DNA of 64,000 nucleotides from Pantoea sp. RIT-PI-b (GCF_001187905.1 NZ_LGIS01000017.1:62001-126000), one strand, 5' to 3'. Shown: positions 8,387 through 17,347, numbered from the stretch's first letter. The notes: generated by a model from the sequence alone, not told the origin. A program made the numbers and translations.

Positions 8387-9409
8387 CTAATCCCGCCAAA
8401 TCTGGTGCAACACGCGCTGCCAGTTGCCCCAGGCGAGCTGCTCGAGTGCCGTTTGATCGTAGCCCAGTGAGCGCAACAACGCATACAGGCGCGGCAATCC
8501 GGAGACATCTTTCAACGCTTCGGGCACGCTGATGCCATCAAAATCGGAACCCAGCGCCACATGATCGCTGCCCATTATCGCGATCAAGTGCTCAACATGT
8601 TTAACAATTTCGATCAATGGCGTGTCGTTATCGCGTTTGCCATCGCGGCGTAAAAACGCGTTACCAAAATTCACACCCACCACGCCGCCGCTGTCGCGAA
8701 TGGCACGCAATTGATCGTCGGTGAGATTGCGCGGCTGTGCGCACAGCGCGTGAGCGTTGGAGTGCGTCGCCACCAGCGGCGCGGTTGACAGACGCGCGGT
8801 GTCCCAAAAAGCTTTCTCGTTCATGTGCGACAGGTCAATCAGCATACGATGGCGATTGGCTGCGGCAATCAGCTGCTCGCCGGCGGCGGTTAAGCCTGGC
8901 CCGGTGTCCGGCGAATGGGGAAACGCACCGCTGACGCCCTCGCCAAAGCGATTAGGCAGATTCCAGAACGGGCCGATGCTGCGCACGCCGGCCTGATAAA
9001 AAGCGTCGAGCGCTGCGCCGTCGGCATCAAATCCGTCCGCCCCTTCGATATGCGCCACCAGCGCCAGCACACCCTCGGCGCGGCAAGCGGCAATATCCGC
9101 GGCGCTGAGGCACAAACGCGCGCGCCCGGCGGATTGCGCCGCCAGCGCTTTAAGAATATCGAGCTGCTGCCAGAGAATCTCCAGCGGTTGCAGATTTTCC
9201 TGCGCGCGCTGCGGGGCGACCTCTTGTACATAGCGCGGCGGCGGCACAAACAGGGCGAACAGACCACCGGCAAAACCGCCCTGCTGCATACGAGGAAAAT
9301 CGAGATGGCCCTTTTCAATACCATGGAAAAAGGCCTGTGCGGGATCATCGCGATGATGCAGCCACAGATTGAGCAGTAGGTCATTATGACCGTCGAAGGT
9401 TTTTAGCAT
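8387..9409 (-). CDS. M19-family dipeptidase (membrane dipeptidase type)
   Basis: A zinc dipeptidase of the renal-dipeptidase (M19) family. The metal ligands are recognisable: His8 and Asp10 in FDGHND, Glu in AHIEGADG, and His in DLSHMNEKAF and VATHSNAHAL; GSDFDG is a further family block. There is no signal peptide with this start, so the enzyme should be cytoplasmic. I chose the ATG at 9409 from homology (MLKTFDGHND); the frame is open to a GTG at 9481 without a good ribosome site, so the start is uncertain. It lies between a substrate-binding protein gene and pqqA, all on the minus strand, which suggests a peptide-related job, possibly but not provably PQQ maturation. Confidence 0.88.
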   Translation of the reverse strand: MLKTFDGHNDLLLNLWLHHRDDPAQAFFHGIEKGHLDFPRMQQGGFAGGLFALFVPPPRYVQEVAPQRAQENLQPLEILWQQLDILKALAAQSAGRARLCLSAADIAACRAEGVLALVAHIEGADGFDADGAALDAFYQAGVRSIGPFWNLPNRFGEGVSGAFPHSPDTGPGLTAAGEQLIAAANRHRMLIDLSHMNEKAFWDTARLSTAPLVATHSNAHALCAQPRNLTDDQLRAIRDSGGVVGVNFGNAFLRRDGKRDNDTPLIEIVKHVEHLIAIMGSDHVALGSDFDGISVPEALKDVSGLPRLYALLRSLGYDQTALEQLAWGNWQRVLHQIWRD

Positions 9410-9487
9410 GGGGAGATCTTTGACGAAACAACATGCCGCCATGCTACGCGCGCGCTGCGGTTTCGCCAAATGCGGGCGCACAAAGGG

Positions 9488-10420
9488 TTAGTTCTGCGCA
9501 ACCTGTAAGCCATGATAAAACGTCGGTTTCACATCAAGATGCTGCTGGATTAAACCGTATTTTTGGTAGAAATCGGCGGTCTCCTGCTGCTGGGCGATGG
9601 TAGCGTCATCAATGCTCTGCCAATGTGATTTCCGGCGGGAGAACGATTTCGCTGCGGCCTCTTGCGGGAAGCCGATGATCTTCGCCAGCGTGGTGGAGTA
9701 CTCATCCACATGGCTGTTGGCCCAACGATCGGCCGCGGCTAAACGGTTAACGTAATCCTGCAGCGCGGCACGTTTGCCATCGTCTTGCAGCGCCGCATCG
9801 GTGGCGGCGAGGAAACTATTGCCGCTGGACAGCCCTACGCCATTCACCAGCACGCGGCCGGTGTTGGTCACTTCCGCCAGCGCAGTGTAAGGATCCCAGG
9901 TTGCCCAGGCATCCACCGAGCCGTTGGCCAGCGCGATGCGCGCATCTGCCGGCGTTAAGAAGCGCCATTTGACGTCTTTATCGCTGATACCCGCCTGCTC
10001 CAGCGCTTTCAGCGCTTCAAAGTGACCAATCGATCCGCGTCCGGTGGCGATGTTTTTGCCCTTGAGTTCGGCAACCGTTTTGATCGCTGAATCCGGGCTG
10101 ACCAACACCGCCAATCCTTCAGGCACCGATTTGCTCACCGCGACCGCTTTCACCTGCGAACCGGCCGCCAGCGAGAACAGCAGCGGCGCATCGCCGATAA
10201 TACCGGCATCTACCGCACCGGCATTCAGCGCTTCTGCCAGCTGCGCCGCCGCCGGGAACTCGGCCCACTCGATTTTGTAATTGAGGTGATTTAACTGCTG
10301 TGCCGCTTCCATTTCGGCGTGCATATTTCCCTTTTGATCGGCAATACGCAGCGTTACGGTTTCAGCCGTTGCCGCCCCGCTGGCTGCCACGATCAATAGT
10401 GCCAAAGCTGCTCTTTTCAT
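9488..10420 (-). CDS. SsuA/NrtT-like periplasmic substrate-binding protein
   Basis: A 310-residue binding protein of the aliphatic sulfonate/nitrate/taurine type. A Sec signal peptide (residues 1-19, MKRAALALLIVAASGAATA) is followed by an NMT1/SBP_bac_3-like fold with NAGAVDAGIIGDAPLLFSLAAG and the NIATGRGSIGHF block. There is no lipobox, so it should be a free periplasmic protein. No permease or ATPase gene is adjacent, so the partner transporter must be encoded elsewhere. The stop is only 6 bases from the upstream-most possible start of the dipeptidase, suggesting one transcript. The ligand cannot be inferred reliably. Confidence 0.87.
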   Translation of the reverse strand: MKRAALALLIVAASGAATAETVTLRIADQKGNMHAEMEAAQQLNHLNYKIEWAEFPAAAQLAEALNAGAVDAGIIGDAPLLFSLAAGSQVKAVAVSKSVPEGLAVLVSPDSAIKTVAELKGKNIATGRGSIGHFEALKALEQAGISDKDVKWRFLTPADARIALANGSVDAWATWDPYTALAEVTNTGRVLVNGVGLSSGNSFLAATDAALQDDGKRAALQDYVNRLAAADRWANSHVDEYSTTLAKIIGFPQEAAAKSFSRRKSHWQSIDDATIAQQQETADFYQKYGLIQQHLDVKPTFYHGLQVAQN

Positions 10421-10609
10421 TGTGTTTTATCTCGTCGTGCAAAACCCCAGCCTAACCCGCGCGCGTCAAATGACCGATGCCGATTTCGCATGTGAAATGC
10501 CACCTGGCGCATATAGGTTGTCAGTTATGCGCGTGTGGTTGTCAGCAATGGGCGAGCCGAGGCACGCGCTGCCAGGCGAGACTACACCCAACACAACAAG
10601 GAGATGGTT

Positions 10610-12295
10610 ATGCTCACTCAACCCGCGACAAAATACCGTGCGTTTCCGGTGATTGATTTACCCGACCGCCAGTGGCCATCGCGTCAGCTGACACAGGCGC
10701 CGCGCTGGCTCTCCACCGACCTGCGCGACGGTAATCAGGCGTTGGCCACGCCGATGGACAGCGCGCGCAAGCTGGAGTTCTGGCAACTGCTGCTGCGCTG
10801 CGGCTTTAAAGAGATTGAGGTGGCGTTTCCGGCGGCCTCGCAAACCGACTTTGATTTTGTGCGCCTGTTAATCGAGCAACACCACATTCCTGATGACGTG
10901 GCGATCCAGGTGCTCACCCAGGCGCGCAGCGATCTGATCGATCGTACCTTTGAGGCGCTGCGTGGCGCGCCGAAGGCGATCATCCATATGTACAACGCCA
11001 CCGCGCCGCTGTTCCGCGAGCGCGTATTCCGCCAGAGCAAAGCTGAAATTATTGAGCTGGCCTGCGCGGGTGCGCGCCAGATTCGCACCCGCTGTGCAGA
11101 ACAAACCGATACCGCGTGGACCTTCGAATATTCCCCGGAAACCTTCTGCTTTACCGAGCCCGAGTTTGCGCTGGAAATTTGCGAAGCGGTGGCGGCGATT
11201 TGGCAGCCGGGCCCCACGCGCCCAATGATCATCAACCTGCCGGCTACCGTTGAGGTGAACACGCCAAACGTGTATGCCGATCAGATTGAGTATTTCTGTC
11301 GCCACTTCAGTCAGCGATCGCACGTGGCGATCAGCGTGCATCCGCATAACGATCGCGGTACCGGCATTGCCTGTGCCGAGCTGGCGATGCTGGCGGGCGC
11401 CGATCGCGTGGAAGGCTGTTTGTTTGGTAACGGTGAACGCACCGGCAACGTGGATCTCATCACGCTGGCGCTCAATCTCTACACCCAGGGCGTGGCGCCA
11501 CAGCTCGACTTCAGCGATATCCAGCAGGTGCTGGAAGTCGTGACGCGCTGCAATCAGCTGCCGGTGCATCCCCGCCATCCTTACGCCGGCGAGCTGGTGT
11601 TTACCGCGTTCTCCGGTTCACATCAGGATGCGATTCGCAAAGGCTTTGCCGAGCGTGCCGAACGTGAAGAAGCGATTTGGCAAATGCCGTATCTGTCGCT
11701 CGACCCGATGGATATTGGCTGCAGCTATGAAGCGGTGATCCGCGTCAATAGCCAATCCGGTAAAGGCGGTGCAGCGTGGCTGCTAGAGCAAAATCACGGC
11801 CTGCAGCTGCCGCGCGGTTTGCAGCAGGATTTCAGCCGCCTCGTGCAGCAGCAAACGGATCAACATGGTCAGGAGATGACGCACCACGCGCTGTGGCAGT
11901 TGTTCTGTCAGCATTACGGCTTAACTCAGCCGGCGCGGCGTTTGCTGGAAGCGGAAAGCCACAGCGATGACAAAGGCGAAACGCGTTTCAAAGCGCGATT
12001 ACAACAAGGTGTGCAGCAGGTGACGCTGGAGGCCAGAGGCAACGGATTACTGTCTGCCGCGGTTGCAGCGCTGCGTCAGCGCTACGATTTAGCCATCACC
12101 ATCGAGGATTATCATGAACATACGCTGGGAAAACGTAGCGACAGCCGCTCGGTGACCTACATCAGCTGCGTTAATGCCCGCGGTGAACGTGCGTGGGGTG
12201 TGGGCATTGATAACGATGTGGCGCGCGCCTCACTGCAGGCTCTGCTTAACGCAGCGCACGCTTTTCTGCCGCAGGAAAGTAGTTCGCTGGCGTAA
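10610..12295 (+). CDS. leuA: 2-isopropylmalate synthase, long (type 2) form
   Basis: A 561-residue enzyme of the long LeuA class that condenses acetyl-CoA with 2-oxoisovalerate. Visible are STDLRDGNQALATPMD, the GFKEIEVAFPAASQTDFDF segment, the metal-binding HPHNDRGTG, and GNGERTGNVDLITLALNLY; the C-terminal third is the allosteric LeuA dimer domain. I start at the ATG at 10610 (MLTQPATKYRAF) with AAGGAG just upstream; the frame runs back to 10535. Enterobacteria normally carry a shorter LeuA in leuABCD, so this may be a second copy; I cannot see that operon here. The 3' end overlaps the convergent AraC-type gene by 50 bases. Confidence 0.9.
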   Translation: MLTQPATKYRAFPVIDLPDRQWPSRQLTQAPRWLSTDLRDGNQALATPMDSARKLEFWQLLLRCGFKEIEVAFPAASQTDFDFVRLLIEQHHIPDDVAIQVLTQARSDLIDRTFEALRGAPKAIIHMYNATAPLFRERVFRQSKAEIIELACAGARQIRTRCAEQTDTAWTFEYSPETFCFTEPEFALEICEAVAAIWQPGPTRPMIINLPATVEVNTPNVYADQIEYFCRHFSQRSHVAISVHPHNDRGTGIACAELAMLAGADRVEGCLFGNGERTGNVDLITLALNLYTQGVAPQLDFSDIQQVLEVVTRCNQLPVHPRHPYAGELVFTAFSGSHQDAIRKGFAERAEREEAIWQMPYLSLDPMDIGCSYEAVIRVNSQSGKGGAAWLLEQNHGLQLPRGLQQDFSRLVQQQTDQHGQEMTHHALWQLFCQHYGLTQPARRLLEAESHSDDKGETRFKARLQQGVQQVTLEARGNGLLSAAVAALRQRYDLAITIEDYHEHTLGKRSDSRSVTYISCVNARGERAWGVGIDNDVARASLQALLNAAHAFLPQESSSLA

Positions 12296-13028
12296 CGCCG
12301 AGCACGCGGCGGAACATGGCGCTGAAAGCGCTCGGGCTGTCGTAACCGAGATCGAGCGCCACCGTTAACACGCTTTCGCCCTGCGCTAAACGAGTGAGCG
12401 CCACGCTGAGCCGCGCGCGTCGTACCCAGTCGCTAAACTGCAAACCGGTTTCGCGACTGAAATGGCGCGCCAGCGTGCGCTCGGCCACGCAAAGCTCAGC
12501 GGCGGCACGGGCCAGCGTCCAGTTTTCACCCGGCGCGTGCTGAATGTGTTGACATAAACTCAGCAGCCGCTCGCTTTCCGGCAGCGGCAGGCCAAACGGC
12601 AGCACATCCATCACGCGTATTTCATCCAGTATCAGCTCATAAATGCGCTCGGCGCGGCTGCCGGAGCCGTACTGCTCTGGCAACGCCAGCGCGCTGACGA
12701 TCAACTCGCGCAGCAGCGGCGAAATCTGCACCACCTGACAACTGGCAGGCAGATCGGCGCGCGCCAGCGGATCAACAAACAGCGTACGCGCCGCCACCGC
12801 ACCAACGATATGTAATGCGTGGCGCGTTCCGGCAGGCAGCCAGACGCCGCGGCTGGGCGGCACAATCCAGCTGCCCTGCTGGGTTTCGACTTTCACCACG
12901 CCACTCAGTGTGTGGATCAGCTGTGCGCAATCGTGGTAATGCCACGGCTCGGCGTCACCATGCGCGTAATCGTGCGCATACGGCACCAGCGGACGATGGG
13001 CAAAATCGAAATTGAGCCGCGCGCTCAT
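12246..13028 (-). CDS. AraC-family regulator with N-terminal cupin
   Basis: A 260-residue regulator. Residues about 20-90 form a cupin (WHYHDCAQLIHTLSGVVKV, PPSRGVWLPAGTRH) and the C-terminal 100 residues hold two AraC helix-turn-helix motifs (LAVAERTLARHF-like, then LDLGYDSPSAFSAMFRRVLG). This architecture is that of repressors/activators of efflux or catabolic genes such as YidZ-like and NimR-like proteins. The ATG is one base after the stop of the upstream dehydrogenase gene (TAACATG), so the two are likely cotranscribed. The effector is unknown. The last 16 codons overlap the end of leuA on the other strand. Confidence 0.88.
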   Translation of the reverse strand: MSARLNFDFAHRPLVPYAHDYAHGDAEPWHYHDCAQLIHTLSGVVKVETQQGSWIVPPSRGVWLPAGTRHALHIVGAVAARTLFVDPLARADLPASCQVVQISPLLRELIVSALALPEQYGSGSRAERIYELILDEIRVMDVLPFGLPLPESERLLSLCQHIQHAPGENWTLARAAAELCVAERTLARHFSRETGLQFSDWVRRARLSVALTRLAQGESVLTVALDLGYDSPSAFSAMFRRVLGVTPANYFPAAEKRALR

Positions 13029-13029
13029 G

Positions 13030-13893
13030 TTAGCGTTTCAGATACTGATAAACCGCCGCCAGATCCTGCTCACCGTAACCGGCGTCTACCGCTTGCTGCC
13101 AGACATCCACAATGTTTTCCAGCGCGGGCAGTTTGCTGTCGCCCGCCGCGTCCAGCGCCAGTTTGGCGTCTTTCAGCGCCCACACCAGATGCATCTGCGG
13201 GGTGAAATCGCCGCTGGCAATCATGCCCAGCTTCATTTTGGCATAGGGTGCAGCCAGTGGACCGCCATCCAGCACTTTCCACAGATCGTCGGTGCTGAAA
13301 CCGAACGCTTCCGCCAAACGGGTACTTTCCGCCAGGCTCTGCATCAAACCAATCAACCAGCTATTCACCACCAGCTTCATGCGCGAACTGGCACCCGCGG
13401 CACCCAGCCACTGCGTGCCTTTACCAATCGCGGCAAACACCTGCTCGGCGGCCTGGGCTTTACTTTGGTCGCCGCTCGCCATCACCAGGATTTGTGCATT
13501 TTCTGCCGGCGCTTTAGTACCGGAAACCGGCGCGTCGATAAACACCACATCCGGACGCGCGCGTTTGAATTCGGCGATCAGTTGATCGGTGGCTTCCACA
13601 CCGATGGTGCCCATCTGGCAAAGGGTTGCGCCCTGCTTGAGCGCGCTGCTGGCGTCGTTCAGCGCCTGACGCGTGGTGGCGCCATCCGCCAACATAGCGA
13701 TCACTACGTCCGCGCCCTCAACGGCTTGCGCCGCGCTGTCGCTCAGGTGGATGCCTGCGCTCAGCAGATCTTCGCCTTTGGCACGCGTGCGGTTCCAGCC
13801 GCGTACCCTGAAGCCTTTTTTCAGCAGGTTGGCGGCAAACGCATGGCCCATTGCACCCAATCCCAGTACCGCTACCACAGGTTGTTGACTCAT
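13030..13893 (-). CDS. NAD(P)-dependent beta-hydroxyacid dehydrogenase family protein
   Basis: A 287-residue oxidoreductase of the 3-hydroxyisobutyrate dehydrogenase/6-phosphogluconate dehydrogenase-like family. It has the Rossmann signature VAVLGLGAMGHAFAANLL near the N terminus, the substrate-binding block DAPVSGTKAPAEN and the catalytic-lysine region SRMKLVVNSW. I use the ATG at 13893 because AGAGGGAA precedes it; the frame extends to 13950. Members reduce or oxidise small beta-hydroxyacids, semialdehydes or imines; the exact substrate is not visible. It is followed after one base by the AraC-type regulator. Confidence 0.88.
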   Translation of the reverse strand: MSQQPVVAVLGLGAMGHAFAANLLKKGFRVRGWNRTRAKGEDLLSAGIHLSDSAAQAVEGADVVIAMLADGATTRQALNDASSALKQGATLCQMGTIGVEATDQLIAEFKRARPDVVFIDAPVSGTKAPAENAQILVMASGDQSKAQAAEQVFAAIGKGTQWLGAAGASSRMKLVVNSWLIGLMQSLAESTRLAEAFGFSTDDLWKVLDGGPLAAPYAKMKLGMIASGDFTPQMHLVWALKDAKLALDAAGDSKLPALENIVDVWQQAVDAGYGEQDLAAVYQYLKR

Positions 13894-14111
13894 ATTCCCT
13901 CTCTTTTGTGCCTTCAGACAAAACCGCCAGACTGACAGAATTTTCCCCACGCAGCCAGGCGAGAGATGCGATGAAAAAACATTTTCAACACCGCAAACAG
14001 TAATAATCCGTCATACTATTAACGCTTTTCAAACAAATGAAAAAACGATTAACATACGCGCCATTAATGTTCCAATCGGTTCATTCCACGCCCTTTTTAC
14101 GGTCTTTCATA

Positions 14112-16223
14112 ATGAAAATAGCTTTACTGCGCCAGGCTTCGCTGTTGATGCTGCCTGCGATGTTACCGGTCTCGGCGCTGGCGGCAGGCGCTGCCAGCAA
14201 TACCATGGTGGTGAGTGCCGCGCCGTCCGCGTCCGGCCTTTCCGAACTGGATACGCCAGCGGCGGTCAGCGTGGTCTCCGGCGACGATATGCGTCACGCG
14301 GCACCGCGCGTGAATTTGTCAGAAAATCTCGCCAGCGTGCCCGGTTTGCAGATTCAAAATAGGCAGAACTATGCGCAGGATTTGCAGATTTCGGTGCGCG
14401 GCTTTGGTTCGCGCTCCACGTTCGGCCTGCGCGGCATCCGCCTGTATGTCGACGGGATCCCAGCGACCATGCCTGATGGCCAGGGACAAACCTCTAATAT
14501 AGATATCGGATCGATTGATCATATCGACGTGCTGCGCGGCCCGTTCTCGGCGCTGTATGGCAACTCATCCGGCGGCGTGATTAACGTTGAAACCGAAACC
14601 GGCCAGCAGCCAACCACGCTGGAAGCCAGCAGCTGGTACGGCAGTTACGGCAGCTGGCGCAACAGCGTGAAAGCCAGCGGCGCAACCGGCGACGGCACTC
14701 AGGCCGGTGACGTCAACTACACGGTTTCCGCTTCACGCTTTACTACGCACGGCTATCGCGATCACAGCTCGGCGCAGAAGAATCTGGGTAATGCCAAACT
14801 CGGCGTGCGCATTGATGATGTCAGCACCCTGACGCTGCTGTTTAATAGTGTGCACGTTGAAGCACAGGATCCGGGCGGGTTGACCGCCGCACAGTGGAAA
14901 GATAATCCGCGCCAGGTGGCCAACAACGTCACGCTGTACGATGCGCGTAAAACCGTCGACCAGACGCAGGCTGGCCTGCACTATCAGCGCCAGATGAGTG
15001 AAAACGACGATCTGAGCGTGATGATGTACGCCGGTGAACGTGAAACCACCCAGTATCAATCGATTCCGAGAGCCACCCAATTAAATCCCGGTTATCCCGG
15101 CGGCGTGATTTCGCTGTCGCGTCATTATCAGGGCATTGATACGCGCTGGACGCACCGCGACGCACTGTTCACCATTCCGGTAACTCTCACCGGCGGCCTC
15201 GACTATGAAACCATGACCGAGAAGCGTAAGGGTTATCAAAACTTTACCGCCAACGAGTTGGGCGTGCAGGGCGATATGCGTCGTAACGAACGCAATCTGA
15301 TGTGGAACCTCGATCCCTATCTGCAAACCGCGTGGCAGCTAACCGACAAACTGTCGCTGGATGCCGGCGTGCGTTTTAGCACGGTGAATTTCGACTCCAA
15401 CGACTACTACGTGACCGCCAGCGATCCAGATGATAGCGGCAACCGTCGCTATCATCGCTGGCTGCCGGCGGCGGCACTGAACTACGCGATTGATAACAGC
15501 TGGAACGCCTACGTTTCTGCCGGTCGCGGTTTCGAAACGCCAACGCTGAATGAGTTGTCATATCGCTCAGCCGATCAGGCCGGTCTTAACCTGAATCTGC
15601 AACCCGCCACCAGCGAGACAGTGGAACTGGGCAGCAAAAAACGTATCGGCAATGGACTCCTGACTGCTGCCGTGTTCCAGACAGATACCAAAAACGAGAT
15701 CGTTTCCGACAGCAGCTTTGAAGGCCGCTCCAGTTACAAAAACGCCGGTGAAACGCGTCGTCGCGGTTTAGAGCTCGGTCTCGATCAGCAGTTTGGTGAA
15801 AGCTGGCGTTTCAAAGCCGCATGGACCCTGCTGGATGCGCGCTATCGCTCTAACGCCTGCGGCACCGAAAGCTGCGACGGCAACCGTATTCCCGGCATTG
15901 CCCGCAATATGGCTTATGCCGGTCTGGCCTACGCGCCCGATCAGGGCTGGTATGCCGGAACAGATGTGCGTTACCTGAGCGATATCGCCGCGGATGATGA
16001 GAACGATGTGAAAGCGCCCTCTTACACCGTGGTTGGCGTCAACAGCGGTTATAAGTGGCTGGTGCAGAACTGGACGCTGGATCTGTTTGGCCGCGTCGAT
16101 AACCTGTTTGACCGTAACTACATCGGCTCGGTGATCGTCAACGAAAGCAACGGCCGTTATTACGAACCGGCGCCGGGCCGTAATTACAGCGTGGGTCTGA
16201 CGGTGAGTTATGCGTTTCAGTAG
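14112..16223 (+). CDS. pqqU: PqqU (YncD), TonB-dependent outer-membrane PQQ receptor
   Basis: A 703-residue TonB-dependent receptor very similar to E. coli YncD along its whole length. Shared blocks include SELDTPAAVSVVSG, VPGLQIQNRQNYAQDLQ, IRLYVDGIPATMPDGQGQTS, VLRGPFSALYGNSSGGV and the C-terminal VIVNESNGRYYEPAPGRNY. The signal peptide is about residues 1-24 and a TonB box (TMVVSA) follows. In E. coli this protein (PqqU) takes up the scarce cofactor PQQ. I prefer the ATG at 14112 (MKIALLRQ) over the one at 14037 because the signal peptide then begins at once. It is a single gene with a strong terminator after it, only about 6 kb from pqqA. Confidence 0.93.
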   Translation: MKIALLRQASLLMLPAMLPVSALAAGAASNTMVVSAAPSASGLSELDTPAAVSVVSGDDMRHAAPRVNLSENLASVPGLQIQNRQNYAQDLQISVRGFGSRSTFGLRGIRLYVDGIPATMPDGQGQTSNIDIGSIDHIDVLRGPFSALYGNSSGGVINVETETGQQPTTLEASSWYGSYGSWRNSVKASGATGDGTQAGDVNYTVSASRFTTHGYRDHSSAQKNLGNAKLGVRIDDVSTLTLLFNSVHVEAQDPGGLTAAQWKDNPRQVANNVTLYDARKTVDQTQAGLHYQRQMSENDDLSVMMYAGERETTQYQSIPRATQLNPGYPGGVISLSRHYQGIDTRWTHRDALFTIPVTLTGGLDYETMTEKRKGYQNFTANELGVQGDMRRNERNLMWNLDPYLQTAWQLTDKLSLDAGVRFSTVNFDSNDYYVTASDPDDSGNRRYHRWLPAAALNYAIDNSWNAYVSAGRGFETPTLNELSYRSADQAGLNLNLQPATSETVELGSKKRIGNGLLTAAVFQTDTKNEIVSDSSFEGRSSYKNAGETRRRGLELGLDQQFGESWRFKAAWTLLDARYRSNACGTESCDGNRIPGIARNMAYAGLAYAPDQGWYAGTDVRYLSDIAADDENDVKAPSYTVVGVNSGYKWLVQNWTLDLFGRVDNLFDRNYIGSVIVNESNGRYYEPAPGRNYSVGLTVSYAFQ

Positions 16224-16242
16224 TTTAAATTAAGCTTCTAAC

Positions 16243-16278
16243 AAGCCCTGCTCAGCAATCTGCGCAGGGCTTTTTTTT
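16243..16278 (+). terminator. Rho-independent terminator after pqqU
   Basis: AAGCCCTGC (16243-16251) pairs with GCAGGGCTT (16264-16272), followed by eight T. The T-run overlaps the stop region of the convergent hydrolase gene. Confidence 0.9.
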
Positions 16279-16831
16279 ACTTCAACAGTGCCAGCACGTC
16301 TTCCGTTGTGCCGGTTTCACCCAAGCGCGGGAAGATGCGTTCAACGCTGTTTTTGTGCGTTTCGGCATTCAGACAGGTCATGGCATCGGTGGCCAGCGTC
16401 ACGTTGTAACCTAACTCATACGCCTGACGCGCCGTCGATTCCACGCCAATGCTGGTGGCGATGCCACAGATGACCACCTGAGTAATGCCGCGCTGTTGCA
16501 GTTGTTCATGCAGGTCAGTATTGTGGAATGCGCCCCAGGTTTTCTTAGTGATGGCGATGTCGCCACGCTGCTGCGCCAGATCCGGCACTAACGTCGCCCA
16601 ATCGGCAGGCAGATCGCCGCCGTGCTTAGGCTGCTCATTGCGGCCCGGTGCGCCACCAGCCACATTAACCAGCACCACCGGGCGCTTTTGGCCACGGAAG
16701 GCATCGGCCAAACGCGCTGAACGCTCAATCACCTCGTTAGCCTCTAACGGTGCCACAGGCAGCGCGACAATGCCGTTCTGCAGGTCAATCACAATCAGCG
16801 CGGTGTTGTCGTCAAGGGTAGTTAAAGCCAT
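16277..16831 (-). CDS. Isochorismatase-family hydrolase without the usual catalytic cysteine
   Basis: A 184-residue member of the isochorismatase/cysteine hydrolase fold. The catalytic Asp is in ALIVIDLQNGI and the Lys in ITKKTWGAF. Where the nucleophilic cysteine of nicotinamidase-type enzymes is expected, the sequence reads CGIATSIGVESTAR, with Gly in place of Cys. That is also the case in true isochorismatases (EntB, PhzD), so the protein may hydrolyse a vinyl ether or a related substrate, or be a non-cysteine branch. The gene follows a MarR-type regulator gene after 17 bases on the same strand; the two are probably one operon. Confidence 0.85.
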   Translation of the reverse strand: MALTTLDDNTALIVIDLQNGIVALPVAPLEANEVIERSARLADAFRGQKRPVVLVNVAGGAPGRNEQPKHGGDLPADWATLVPDLAQQRGDIAITKKTWGAFHNTDLHEQLQQRGITQVVICGIATSIGVESTARQAYELGYNVTLATDAMTCLNAETHKNSVERIFPRLGETGTTEDVLALLK

Positions 16832-16848
16832 GTTGTGTCCTCTCAGGA

Positions 16849-17274
16849 TTATTGGTCGGCAAGTCTTTGCAGTAAGGGAATAGCCGCCAGCAGCGTTTGC
16901 TGTTCCTGCAAACTCAATTGCGTGGCGATGCTGTTGACGAGCCAGTCATCACGCTGCGCGCGGTTAGCGGCAATCAGGTGCAGGCAGGCATCAGTGGGAT
17001 GATAGCGGGTTTTACGGCCATCCAGCGGATCGGCCTCGCCCTGTACCATGCCCAACGCCTGTAAGCTGGCAATCGTGGCGCCCATCGATTGGGTGCGCAC
17101 CGCTTCCCGCGCCGCGAGTTCAGTGACCGTCATCGCGCCATCCCGCACCAGATAACCCAGCACCGAGACCTGCGACCAGGTGAGATCGCCCGGTGGCGCT
17201 GATTCGCGCAAGCGACGCGCCAGTTTGCCATTGATACTGCGCAGTATCGCCGCCGCGCTGTTGAGGTCGCTCAT
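16849..17274 (-). CDS. MarR-family transcriptional regulator
   Basis: A 141-residue winged-helix regulator: LTWSQVSVLGYLVRDGAMTV leads into the recognition helix region ELAAREAVRTQSMGATIASL and the wing DPLDGRKTRYH. It lies directly upstream of the isochorismatase-like gene and likely controls it and itself. AAGGGAGA precedes the ATG at 17274. The short region to sutR's stop (17275-17363) contains an A/T-rich imperfect dyad (TACGAAGGCAAACT and AGTTTACCTTCGTA, about 17316-17347) suited to a MarR dimer. Confidence 0.87.
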   Translation of the reverse strand: MSDLNSAAAILRSINGKLARRLRESAPPGDLTWSQVSVLGYLVRDGAMTVTELAAREAVRTQSMGATIASLQALGMVQGEADPLDGRKTRYHPTDACLHLIAANRAQRDDWLVNSIATQLSLQEQQTLLAAIPLLQRLADQ

Positions 17275-17315
17275 GGCACCGTCTCCCTTACTGATGAGCC
17301 GCGAGTATATAAATA

Positions 17316-17347
17316 CGAAGGCAAACTGTGTAGTTTACCTTCGTATC
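17316..17347. promoter_or_regulatory. Candidate MarR operator dyad
   Basis: TACGAAGGCAAACT and AGTTTACCTTCGTA face each other, giving TACGAAGG/CCTTCGTA arms around AAACTGTGTAGTTTA. The dyad is about 40-75 bases upstream of the MarR-type gene, where autoregulation is common in the family. The role is inferred. Confidence 0.6.

Noticed and set aside
13012..13935. A 307-codon frame on the plus strand
   Set aside because: It is the mirror of the dehydrogenase gene on the minus strand, which has a Rossmann motif and a good ribosome site.
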